Of a stretch of 64,000 nt of DNA, positions 52,409 to 60,185 are shown piece by piece. The notes beneath the pieces are model-generated. The model worked only from the letters and a program-made list of their open reading frames with translations, did no database searches and had not been told where the DNA came from. Source of the stretch: Candidatus Praeruminimicrobium purgamenti. Its GTDB lineage: Bacteria > Elusimicrobiota > Endomicrobiia > Endomicrobiales > Endomicrobiaceae. Position 1 is the first letter of the stretch. Every line of letters starts with the position of its first letter. Both the position numbers and the translations under genes were made by a program. The stretch is from contig JAHDQW010000001.1 of the NCBI GenBank assembly GCA_018433585.1, positions 248,001 through 312,000 of the forward strand, given 5' to 3'.

Positions 52409-53124
52409 TACTGTCCGCCCACTCCTTATATAAGAAATATAAACACAGAATGGTTGTAAATTCAATCAGCATAAAGGTTGAACAGGGAGAGATTGTCGGA
52501 TTACTCGGCCCGAACGGAGCAGGCAAAACTACAACTTTTTATATGGTTGTCGGTCTTGTTGAACCGTATGAAGGCAATATCTATCTTGATCAGAAAGACA
52601 TAACCTATGCTCCGATGTACGAAAGAGCAAGATCCGGTATAGGTTATCTTCCTCAGGAAACGTCAATCTTCAGAGGTCTTACCGTCGAGGATAATTTGAT
52701 GGCTATAGCCCAGACGCTGCCTATATCAAAAAAAGAGCAGGAAAAAAAAGTTGATTCATTGCTTGAAGATTTCGGACTTACGAAATTGAGAAAGCAAATA
52801 AGCGTAACATTGTCGGGCGGCGAAAAAAGAAGATGTGAAATAGCAAGAGCTTTGGTTAACGACCCGAAATTTTTATTGCTTGACGAGCCTTTTGTCGGAA
52901 TAGATCCTATAACTGTTTCTGACATTCAGAATATTATTTCAAGATTGAGTAAGAAGGGACTTGGAATTCTTATTACCGACCATAACGTAAGAGAAACTCT
53001 TGAAATTATAGACAGAGCATACATAATTTACGAAGGTAAAATTTTGCTTGAAGGCAATGCAGACGAACTTTTAAACAGTGCGGAAGCCAGAAAAGTTTAT
53101 TTAGGCGAAAATTTTAAAATGTAA
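52405..53124 (+). CDS. lptB: LPS export ABC transporter ATPase LptB
   Basis: A 239-residue ABC ATPase: Walker A LLGPNGAGKTTTFYM, Q-loop YLPQETSIFRGL, signature TLSGGEKRRCEIARAL, Walker B LLLDEPFVGID and the switch His (ITDHNVRET). It powers LPS extraction with LptF and LptG, which are not in this window. The usual downstream rpoN is replaced by miaA. Confidence 0.97.
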   Translation: MILSAHSLYKKYKHRMVVNSISIKVEQGEIVGLLGPNGAGKTTTFYMVVGLVEPYEGNIYLDQKDITYAPMYERARSGIGYLPQETSIFRGLTVEDNLMAIAQTLPISKKEQEKKVDSLLEDFGLTKLRKQISVTLSGGEKRRCEIARALVNDPKFLLLDEPFVGIDPITVSDIQNIISRLSKKGLGILITDHNVRETLEIIDRAYIIYEGKILLEGNADELLNSAEARKVYLGENFKM

Positions 53125-53180
53125 GACATCTGCATAAAATATTGCCGTTTAAAATATGCGCTTTATTCAGACCGAATTAT

Positions 53181-54104
53181 ATGAAAAATCAAAAAATCAT
53201 CATTTCAGGTCCTACCGGAGTCGGGAAGACAAATATTGCTGTTGACCTTTGCCAAAAAATAAACGGAGAGATAATCTCGGCAGATTCAAGGCAGGTATAC
53301 AAGTATTTGGATATTGGCACAAATAAAGAAGGAATACTTGAAAAAGACAATATAAGAAAAATAAACGGCATCCCTCAGTATTTAACGGATATTATTGCTC
53401 CGGATAAAAAATATAATGCAAAAAATTTTGAGCAGGATGCTGAAAAATATGAAAAAAATATTTTGAAAGAAAATAAAACGCCGGTTATTGTCGGTGGAAC
53501 AGGATTATATATTAAATCTTTTTTATACGGACTTGACGATTTGCCTGACGCAGACGAAGCTATACGCTCTTCGATTCAAAAAGATATAGATGAAAAAGGC
53601 TTGGAATACGTATACGGAATGCTTGCCGAAGCCGATATTTTTTCCGCACAGAAAAACAAAGGAAACACGCAGAGAATCATAAGAGCATTGGAAGTATATA
53701 AACTTACCGGCAAAACAATGACTGAATTATTAAACCGGAAAAAAATTAAAAATAAAAAATATAAACATTTTGTAATAATTAAAGACAGAGAAGAACTGTA
53801 TAGAGATATAAACGAAAGATGTATAAGAATGCTGAAATCAGGAATGATAGAGGAAACGGAAAGAGTTTTAAATATGGGTTATGCAAAAAACAGTTATGCT
53901 TTGACTGGAGTAGGCTATAAGCATATAATTAAATATCTTGACAATGAAATTACAAAACAGGAACTTACGGAACATTTTTCAAGAGACACGAGACAATATG
54001 TAAAAAGACAAATCACATGGTTTAAAAATCAGCAGGATACAGAATTGATTGATATTACAGGTAAAAATTATAAATCGGTAACGGAAATTATTTTGAGGCA
54101 TTGA
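53181..54104 (+). CDS. miaA: tRNA dimethylallyltransferase
   Basis: A 307-residue MiaA that prenylates A37 of UNN-reading tRNAs. The ATG at 53181 was chosen; a TTG at 53142 would add residues before the P-loop. Motifs: ISGPTGVGKTNIAVDL, SADSRQVYKYLDIGT, VGGTGLYIKSFLYG and the late DTRQYVKRQITWF. The stop codon overlaps the -35 box of the next promoter. Confidence 0.95.
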   Translation: MKNQKIIISGPTGVGKTNIAVDLCQKINGEIISADSRQVYKYLDIGTNKEGILEKDNIRKINGIPQYLTDIIAPDKKYNAKNFEQDAEKYEKNILKENKTPVIVGGTGLYIKSFLYGLDDLPDADEAIRSSIQKDIDEKGLEYVYGMLAEADIFSAQKNKGNTQRIIRALEVYKLTGKTMTELLNRKKIKNKKYKHFVIIKDREELYRDINERCIRMLKSGMIEETERVLNMGYAKNSYALTGVGYKHIIKYLDNEITKQELTEHFSRDTRQYVKRQITWFKNQQDTELIDITGKNYKSVTEIILRH

Positions 54105-54129
54105 CAAATATAAAAGAAAATGTTAGTAT
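54101..54129 (+). promoter_or_regulatory. Promoter of the DtxR-family regulator
   Basis: TTGACA (54101-54106), 17 nt, TAGTAT (54124-54129). An operator-like sequence overlaps its -10 box. Confidence 0.75.
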
Positions 54130-54136
54130 AGTCAAA
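54123..54136 (+). promoter_or_regulatory. Operator-like site on the regulator's own promoter
   Basis: TTAG-N6-CAAA, one base from the TTAG-N6-CTAA found at three other sites nearby. It overlaps the -10 box, suggesting autorepression. Confidence 0.45.
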
Positions 54137-54159
54137 CAAATTATGATAAGGCTAATTTT

Positions 54160-54579
54160 ATGAGTGAAAAATTGAGTGAGTCGTTGGAAAATTATTTGGA
54201 GACGATAGCTTTTTTAAAGAGGGAAAATAAAGTAGCTAGAGTCAAAGATATAAGTAAAATGCTGAATGTAAAAAGTTCAAGCGTTAATATAGCTTTAAAT
54301 GTTCTTATGGAAAAAGGTTTTGTTCTTCATGAAAGATACGGTTATGTCGATTTGACTTCAAAAGGGCAGGCTGTTGCTGATGATATACAGAAAAAGGAAG
54401 ATATTCTTTTTTTATTTTTTCATGACATACTCGGGGTTGAAAAAGAAGCGGCTCTTAAAGATGCCTGCAAAATAGAGCATACTATAAGCGATGAGTCTTT
54501 GGCTAAATTAATATATTTTGTAGGGATGTTGGATAAAGAACCTGCTTTAAAAAAGAATATTCAGAAGAAGACGAAATAG
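54160..54579 (+). CDS. DtxR/MntR-family metal-dependent transcriptional regulator
   Basis: A 139-residue protein: a winged helix at ~1-62 (SESLENYLETIAFLKRE, VRVKDIS-like ARVKDISKMLNVKSSSV) and a dimerisation/metal-binding helical region with the His/Glu-rich ACKIEHTISDESL. DtxR proteins bind DNA when loaded with Fe(II) or Mn(II). It lacks the SH3-like third domain, like MntR. The adjacent feo genes and the shared operator favour iron as the signal. Confidence 0.92.
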   Translation: MSEKLSESLENYLETIAFLKRENKVARVKDISKMLNVKSSSVNIALNVLMEKGFVLHERYGYVDLTSKGQAVADDIQKKEDILFLFFHDILGVEKEAALKDACKIEHTISDESLAKLIYFVGMLDKEPALKKNIQKKTK

Positions 54580-54608
54580 TACCACTCTTTTTATTTTTTT
54601 GATTAATA

Positions 54609-54626
54609 AGTTAGTCTGAACTAACT
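54609..54626 (+). promoter_or_regulatory. DtxR-type operator upstream of the metal permease
   Basis: A perfect palindrome with 7-bp arms AGTTAGT and ACTAACT around CTGA. It contains the core TTAG-N6-CTAA (54611-54624) and lies about 30 nt before the permease ATG. Confidence 0.7.
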
Positions 54627-54656
54627 CATATAAGCTTTAAGGAATTAGGATTTAAT

Positions 54657-55898
54657 ATGCAGTATTTTAATATTTTGTTTTCAATGTTTAATGAAATGGC
54701 TCCGTACTTGCTGCTCGGTTTCTTTTTTGCCGGTATTCTGCACGTTTTTATTCCACAGAGTATTTTTTCAAAATATTTGGCAAAAAATAATTTCTCTTCT
54801 GTTTTTACTGCGGCTTTATTCGGAGTCCCTCTGCCGTTATGTTCATGCGGCGTTATTCCGGCAGCTATGGCGTTAAGAAAAGAGGGCGCTTCAAAAGGCT
54901 CTGTAATATCTTTTTTGATAGCGACTCCTCAAACAGGAATAGATTCAATTATGGCTACTTACTCTCTTCTCGGGCTGCCTTTTGCGATAATTCGTCCGGC
55001 AGCAGCTTTTATAACTGCGATTTTAGGCGGCGTTGTGTCAAATATCTTTATAAGAAAAGAAGAAAGTTTTAAAGAAGAGATGCCTGTTGTGTCATGTAAA
55101 ATTGAAACAAAAACGGCCGGAAATAAAATAATGTCAGCATTAAAATACGGTTTTGTAGATATAATCAGAGATATCGGGAAAAGATTGGCAGCGGGTCTTT
55201 TAATAGCTGCGATGATTACTTATTTTGTTCCTGAAAGTTTTTTCAGCTTTTTTGCCGGAAATACGGTTTTGGGGATATTATTCGTGTTAGCTTTAGCAAT
55301 TCCGATGTACGTATGCGCTACGGCTTCAATACCTATAGCGATAGCTCTAATGATGAAAGGTTTCTCTCCGGGAACGGCTCTTGTTTTACTTATGGCCGGT
55401 CCTGCTACAAACATTGCCTCAATTTTGGTAATTTCTAAAATTTTAGGCAAGAAATCAATGGCTCTTTATTTAGGCTCTATTATTTTCGGCGCAGTAAGCT
55501 TTGCTCTGATTATAGATTATTTTTTGCCTGCGCAATGGTTCAACGTATCTATGATGCATGAAATGGTAAATTGCCATAACGCTTCTTTTTCATGGCTGAA
55601 AATAATATCGGGATCGGTCTTGGTTGCTCTGATTATAAATTCGTTTATTATGAATTATTTTACAGGCAAGAAAAACAGAGTCGTCGTTGCCGGAACACAT
55701 GCTTATAAAGTCGACGGAATGCATTGTGAACATTGTAAAAACAGCGTAATTGCTTCTTTGAAAAAAATAGACGGTATAAAATCTGTTGCAGTTGATTTAA
55801 AAAACGGGATAATATACGTCGAAGGAAATGTTGAAGAGGCTAAGATTAAAGATGCGGTAAATTCTTTAGGATTTGTATACAAAGGCGCAAATACATAG
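54657..55898 (+). CDS. SO_0444-type metal permease with C-terminal HMA domain
   Basis: A 413-residue membrane protein of the DUF318/permease family (SO_0444 type, annotated as Cu/Zn efflux). The motif PLPLCSCGVIPAAMALRK carries the conserved CSCG, repeated in form later as YVCATASIPIA. Eight to ten membrane helices are likely. Residues ~345-413 are a heavy-metal-associated domain with the metal site GMHCEHCKNS. It lies under a DtxR-type operator, so it may export a metal in step with iron status; the metal itself is not determined. Confidence 0.85.
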   Translation: MQYFNILFSMFNEMAPYLLLGFFFAGILHVFIPQSIFSKYLAKNNFSSVFTAALFGVPLPLCSCGVIPAAMALRKEGASKGSVISFLIATPQTGIDSIMATYSLLGLPFAIIRPAAAFITAILGGVVSNIFIRKEESFKEEMPVVSCKIETKTAGNKIMSALKYGFVDIIRDIGKRLAAGLLIAAMITYFVPESFFSFFAGNTVLGILFVLALAIPMYVCATASIPIAIALMMKGFSPGTALVLLMAGPATNIASILVISKILGKKSMALYLGSIIFGAVSFALIIDYFLPAQWFNVSMMHEMVNCHNASFSWLKIISGSVLVALIINSFIMNYFTGKKNRVVVAGTHAYKVDGMHCEHCKNSVIASLKKIDGIKSVAVDLKNGIIYVEGNVEEAKIKDAVNSLGFVYKGANT

Positions 55899-55924
55899 AA
55901 ATAAGCGCTCGTTTTATATTTTTT

Positions 55925-55953
55925 TTGTTCTTTAAGTTAGTTTAATCTAATAA
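55925..55953 (+). promoter_or_regulatory. Possible feo promoter
   Basis: TTGTTC (55925-55930), 17 nt, TAATAA (55948-55953), with an operator core in the spacer. It is 144 nt upstream of feoA; a hairpin lies between, so another promoter near 56045-56076 is possible. Confidence 0.35.
55937..55950 (+). promoter_or_regulatory. DtxR-type operator, feo distal site
   Basis: TTAG-TTTAAT-CTAA, the same core as at the permease, preceded by AAG as in the other sites. Confidence 0.6.
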
Positions 55954-55990
55954 ATATTTAATAGTCTAATATTTTTTTAAATTGCATAGT

Positions 55991-56017
55991 CAATCCGTTT
56001 AATCGTATTTCGGATTG
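55991..56017 (+). other. Hairpin between the two feo operators
   Basis: CAATCCG (55991-55997) and CGGATTG (56011-56017) form a 7-bp stem; a T-run begins 5 nt later. It could end the permease transcript. Confidence 0.45.
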
Positions 56018-56038
56018 GCATATTTTTTAAATATTAAG

Positions 56039-56052
56039 TTAGATTGAACTAA
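56039..56052 (+). promoter_or_regulatory. DtxR-type operator, feo proximal site
   Basis: TTAG-ATTGAA-CTAA, 45 nt before feoA. A partial half-site (AGTCAAACTAA, 56061-56071) follows. Confidence 0.6.
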
Positions 56053-56096
56053 AAAACATAAGTCAAACTAAAATAAATAATAATAAGGAGAAAATT

Positions 56097-56333
56097 ATGA
56101 GGAAATTATTAAGCGTTTTTAAAGAAAATGAATCAGGCATTGTTGCCAAGATCTATTCTGAAGACGACAATTTGTCAAGAAAGATACTGGCTATGGGGAT
56201 TACAAAAGGCGTTTCTGTAACTGTGGTTAAAAAATCACTGCTTGGAGATCCTATAAATGTAAATGTGAGGGGATATTCTTTGAGCTTAAGAAAGTATGAA
56301 GCGGCGGCAATATTAATGGAGGTTTTAAAATGA
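56097..56333 (+). CDS. feoA: FeoA-type protein 1
   Basis: A 78-residue SH3-like FeoA. The C-terminal GYSLSLRKYEAAAILME and the LAMGITKGVSVTVVKKS segment match the family, which interacts with FeoB in Fe(II) uptake. AAGGAG precedes the ATG. It overlaps the next feoA by 4 nt. Confidence 0.92.
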   Translation: MRKLLSVFKENESGIVAKIYSEDDNLSRKILAMGITKGVSVTVVKKSLLGDPINVNVRGYSLSLRKYEAAAILMEVLK

Positions 56334-56569
56334 GTCCTTTAACAAAAGCTAAAAAAGATACCATTCTTGTTTTTTCGGCTTTCGGCAATATTGTTGAAAG
56401 CGAGAAACAAAAGCTTACGGACCTCGGACTTATACCCGGAGAATCAATACAGCTTATCAATGAAGCAAAAAACGGTTATATAACATTTATTTTAAAAGGC
56501 AGCAGAATCGCTTTGGACTGCCATATTGCAGGAGAGATTATAGTAAACGAGGTAATAAATGAAAACTAA
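56330..56569 (+). CDS. feoA: FeoA-type protein 2
   Basis: A 79-residue FeoA paralogue: LTDLGLIPGESIQLINEAKNG (part), then GSRIALDCHIAGEIIV. Two separate feoA genes before feoB is a known arrangement in anaerobes. It overlaps feoB by 11 nt. Confidence 0.92.
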   Translation: MSPLTKAKKDTILVFSAFGNIVESEKQKLTDLGLIPGESIQLINEAKNGYITFILKGSRIALDCHIAGEIIVNEVINEN

Positions 56570-58655
56570 TTTAAAAGAAATAAATATTTGTCTTGCCGGA
56601 AATCCGAACTGCGGGAAATCAAGTTTGTTTAATAATTTGACGGGGCTCAGACAGCATGTCGGAAATTATCCCGGAGTAACTGTTGAGAAAAAAGAAGGAA
56701 GTCTTGTAAATGGCAACTATAAAATAAATGTGGTTGATTTACCGGGTATTTACAGTCTTTCGGCAAGTTCCGAAGATGAAGTAGTTGCAAGAAATTTTAT
56801 CATAGAGCAAAAACCTGATTTGATAATAGATGTTGTTGATGCGTCAAATTTCGAGAGAAATTTATATCTTTACACTCAATTGTCAGAATTAGGCGTTAAA
56901 GTGATTATAGCGCTGAATATGATTGATGTCTTAAAAAATAAAGGACAGGAAATAGACTGTGAGTTATTGATGAAAAGTTACGGAATATTGGCTGTTCCTT
57001 TAATAGCAAACAAAAATAAAGGAACCGAAGATATCGTTAAAGCAGTTATAGACGTATATGAAAATAAAATAGATGTTAAAACCACAAGAATTGATTACGG
57101 TGATTTTATATCAGAACATCTTCAGAAAATTGAAAGTATTATTTATGACGATGTTCTTTTAGCGGCAAAATATTCAGTAAGATATCTTTCTGTCAACTTG
57201 ATAAAGAAAGATAAATTTGTCCTTGAAAAAATAGGAAAATCCTCAGTTTATCAAGAATTAAAAAAACAAGCTTTTGAAAGCGGTGATAATATATCCGATA
57301 AATTTTCAGACAGCATTGATTCCGTCTTTGCCGACAAAATATATACGTGGATACATTCAGTTGCAGCGGTTGTTGTAAGGACTGTTTCAAAAAGCAAATA
57401 CGATGTTTCGGATGTTATAGACAGAATAGTTTTAAACAGAATATTTGCTTTGCCTATATTTGGTCTTGTGATGTATGCAATTTTTAAATTCACTTTTACT
57501 GTTTCTGCGCCTTTTGTCGGATGGTTTGAATCGGGAATAGAATTTTTGTCAGGCTATGCAGGCGAAATAATTCCTGAAGGCGTATTTCAGTCTTTTATAG
57601 TTGACGGAATTATCGGCGGCGTAGGCGGAGTTTTAGGCTTTTTCCCTCTGATTCTTTTTATGTTCTTTGCCATAGCTTTTTTTGAAGATACCGGATATAT
57701 GGCAAGAGCTGTGTTTATTATGGATAAATTTATGAGGAAATTCGGGCTTCACGGAAAATCTTTTGCTTCTATGATTGTTGCCACAAACGGTTGTGCCGTT
57801 CCCGGTCTTATGGCTGCAAGAACCATTGAAAGTGAAAAAGACAGACTTATAACGCTTATGGTTACCCCTTTTATGATATGCGGCGCAAAGCTTCCGATAT
57901 TTGCTCTTTTTATAGGAGCTTTCTTTTCCGCAAAAGACGGAGCGAATGTAATGTTTATTATGTATGTGTTAAGCGTTGTACTTGCTTTGGGCGCGGCATG
58001 GATACTCAAGAAAACAATTTTAAAGGGGAAACCGGCATATTTTATAATGGAACTTCCGCCGTACAGAATGCCGAGTTTAAAAGGAATACTTTTAAAAATG
58101 TGGGAAAGAGGGGTCCTGTATTTAAAAAAAGCAGGAACGGTAATTCTGTTAATGACTATAGTTATATGGGCGGGACTTTCTTTCCCTAAAGCAGGCGGCA
58201 AGGCAGTCGAGAACATAAGCGAAGAACAGGCGGCAAGCGTTCAGGTTGAACAGAGTTATATAGGTAAGCTCGGCAATTTTATAGAACCTGTTATACGTCC
58301 TATAGGTTTTGACGGAAAAGCAGGTATTGCCTTGATTTCGGGACTTGCGGCAAAAGAGGTTGTGGTAAGCACTTTGGGAACAATATATTCTTTGGGAGAA
58401 ATTGATCCTGAAGATGCATCTCCTCTTGCGGAAAGGTTGAAGAATGACCCTGACTGGAATAAATTAAAAGCCGTTACGTTTTTAATTTTCTGCCTTATTT
58501 ATCTGCCTTGCGTAGTTGCGGTTGCCGTATTCTTCAGAGAATCAGGTTCAAAAATAAAATGGCTTGTTTTTCTTGCTTTTTGGACGACTGTTGCCGCATG
58601 GTTAACTTCATTTGTCGTTTATCAGGCAGGAAGACTTCTTGGCTTTGGAGGCTAA
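56559..58655 (+). CDS. feoB: Ferrous iron transport protein B
   Basis: A 698-residue FeoB. The N-terminal G domain has G1 AGNPNCGKSSLFNNL, the G3 DLPG and the G4 variant LNMID; a helical GDI-like region follows, then Nramp-unlike gate domains with conserved Cys (TNGCAVPGLMAAR, FMICGAKLPIFALF). It imports Fe(II) through the inner membrane. It is about 60 residues shorter than E. coli FeoB, normal for this class. Under the DtxR-type operators, it should be expressed in low iron. Confidence 0.96.
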   Translation: MKTNLKEINICLAGNPNCGKSSLFNNLTGLRQHVGNYPGVTVEKKEGSLVNGNYKINVVDLPGIYSLSASSEDEVVARNFIIEQKPDLIIDVVDASNFERNLYLYTQLSELGVKVIIALNMIDVLKNKGQEIDCELLMKSYGILAVPLIANKNKGTEDIVKAVIDVYENKIDVKTTRIDYGDFISEHLQKIESIIYDDVLLAAKYSVRYLSVNLIKKDKFVLEKIGKSSVYQELKKQAFESGDNISDKFSDSIDSVFADKIYTWIHSVAAVVVRTVSKSKYDVSDVIDRIVLNRIFALPIFGLVMYAIFKFTFTVSAPFVGWFESGIEFLSGYAGEIIPEGVFQSFIVDGIIGGVGGVLGFFPLILFMFFAIAFFEDTGYMARAVFIMDKFMRKFGLHGKSFASMIVATNGCAVPGLMAARTIESEKDRLITLMVTPFMICGAKLPIFALFIGAFFSAKDGANVMFIMYVLSVVLALGAAWILKKTILKGKPAYFIMELPPYRMPSLKGILLKMWERGVLYLKKAGTVILLMTIVIWAGLSFPKAGGKAVENISEEQAASVQVEQSYIGKLGNFIEPVIRPIGFDGKAGIALISGLAAKEVVVSTLGTIYSLGEIDPEDASPLAERLKNDPDWNKLKAVTFLIFCLIYLPCVVAVAVFFRESGSKIKWLVFLAFWTTVAAWLTSFVVYQAGRLLGFGG

Positions 58656-58656
58656 A

Positions 58657-58806
58657 ATGGAAATGTTGTTTGTGGTCGTTGTCGTTTTATTAAGTTGTGC
58701 GGGATTAATTTATTTGTTTTTAAAGCATTTAAAGGGATCATGCAGTTGTTGTTCCGGGTGTGAATGCGGTGATAAAAGCAGTAAATCGTGTAATTGTAAA
58801 AAATAA
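58657..58806 (+). CDS. FeoB-associated Cys-rich membrane protein
   Basis: A 49-residue protein. The ATG at 58657, with GGAGG in the end of feoB, is preferred over an earlier start within feoB. One membrane helix (~4-22) is followed by a tail with seven Cys (SCSCCSGCEC, SCNC). Such proteins follow feoB in many anaerobes and may take part in Fe(II) handling, like FeoC-type partners. It begins 1 nt after feoB. Confidence 0.85.
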   Translation: MEMLFVVVVVLLSCAGLIYLFLKHLKGSCSCCSGCECGDKSSKSCNCKK

Positions 58807-58846
58807 AGTGATTGTCGGTTATTAAATAAAAAGGGGAGGAAGTAGA

Positions 58847-60079
58847 ATGGCTAAGAAGTTTTTATGCAGTTGTGCAGTTTTTTCTGTTTTGATGTTGTCA
58901 GGAGGAAATCTCTTCGCAAGTTCGGGAGAGCATCTGGAAAAAGAACTTGAGAGTTTAAAAGAGAGACTTAATATTATTGAGAAAAAAACAGAAGAAGCAA
59001 AAGAATTTAAAGGTGTATTGAGCGATTTGGTTATAGGAGGAGGAATAACTTTGGTTTTGCAAAATGCTCAGAATGCAAATGCTGATTCAACAGATTTGTA
59101 TAACGGTAAAACTCCTTCAGTTGCTTCATATTCCGTAGATTTGGGTTTTGAAAAAAACTTTGATGAAAACAATAAAATGTTTATTCATCTTGAAACAGGT
59201 CAGGGGAGTATAGAAAGTCAGTTAAAAGTTTTTTCAAATGTAAACAGAGACAGTGATGAATCTGACGGAGCAGTTTCTGTAACTGAAGCTTGGTATGAGC
59301 ATACATTTGCAGGAACAGGGTTGAAAGTAAATATCGGTAAAATTGATGCTACAGGAGGAGTTGATGAAAATACTTATGCTAATGATGAGACGGAACAGTT
59401 TTTAGGAAATATTTTCAGAAATTCTTCAGCTATAGATTTCCCGGATGATAATTCTTTTGGAGTAAAAGTTGCATATGAATCAGATAAAGCAGATGTCTCT
59501 TTGCAGTATTTAAACGCCGACGGAGCATGGCAGGATGTCACAAAAAATATTTTTGTTTCAGGACAGCTTAATTTAAAACCTGAATTTATTAAAGATAAAG
59601 AAGGAAATTACAGGTTTTATGGATGGACAAATACAAAGCAATATGTTAAGTGGACAGATTCATCTAAAAATGATGAAAATAATTACGGTTTTGGCATAAG
59701 CTTTGACCAGCAATTAACTGATAAAACAGGAGCTTTTGCAAGATACGGGTGGGAAAACCAGGAAGTTTATTGCACCGGCAGCGATTTTTCTTTGTCTCAA
59801 AGCTGGAGTTTGGGATTGCAGTTTGCGGTAAAGTTGATTAGCTCCGAAGATATACTTGCTGTTGCATACGGGCAAGTTATTCCTTCATTAGATTATAAAG
59901 ATGTAAACGGTTTTAATGCAAAAACGGAAAATCATGTAGAAGTATATTACAAATTACAGATAACTGATTATTTGTCAGTAACTCCGGACATACAAGTAAT
60001 TGAAAATCCTTACGGAGGAGATGCAGGAAACAACGACACAATTTTCGTAGGTGGAATAAGAATGCAGATAAGTTTCTAA
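58847..60079 (+). CDS. Outer-membrane porin (OprB-like) of the feo operon
   Basis: A 410-residue exported protein with a signal peptide ending at LFAS near residue 25, a short coiled coil (EKELESLKERLNIIEKK, an SLH/anchor-like stalk found in several porins), then a beta-barrel with aromatic-alternating strands. TEAWYEHTF and KVNIGKIDATGG resemble the OprB/carbohydrate-porin family. It ends in Phe. GGGGAGGAAG gives a strong ribosome site. It follows the Cys-rich Feo partner with no promoter between, so it may admit iron or a chelate; the substrate is not known. Confidence 0.8.
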   Translation: MAKKFLCSCAVFSVLMLSGGNLFASSGEHLEKELESLKERLNIIEKKTEEAKEFKGVLSDLVIGGGITLVLQNAQNANADSTDLYNGKTPSVASYSVDLGFEKNFDENNKMFIHLETGQGSIESQLKVFSNVNRDSDESDGAVSVTEAWYEHTFAGTGLKVNIGKIDATGGVDENTYANDETEQFLGNIFRNSSAIDFPDDNSFGVKVAYESDKADVSLQYLNADGAWQDVTKNIFVSGQLNLKPEFIKDKEGNYRFYGWTNTKQYVKWTDSSKNDENNYGFGISFDQQLTDKTGAFARYGWENQEVYCTGSDFSLSQSWSLGLQFAVKLISSEDILAVAYGQVIPSLDYKDVNGFNAKTENHVEVYYKLQITDYLSVTPDIQVIENPYGGDAGNNDTIFVGGIRMQISF

Positions 60080-60086
60080 AAAAGTA

Positions 60087-60151
60087 TTAACGGCGCTTTG
60101 CGGCTAAAAAAGGATTAAGAATATTTCTATTATTCTTAATCCTGCCGTTAA
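60087..60151. terminator. Nested inverted repeat at the end of the feo operon
   Basis: Inner arms of 13 bp (60111-60123, 60131-60143) are perfect; outer arms TTAACGGC (60087-60094) and GCCGTTAA (60144-60151) add 8 bp, with 16 unpaired nt on the left side. No T-run follows, so it may stop RNA decay or end transcription with Rho. Confidence 0.6.
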
Positions 60152-60185
60152 GAAAAAATAATTTTCTAACATCATGGTTTAAAAA

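Noticed and set aside
53142-53180. Upstream TTG start for miaA
   Set aside because: The residues it adds do not fit MiaA, whose P-loop normally lies close to the N-terminus as it does from 53181.
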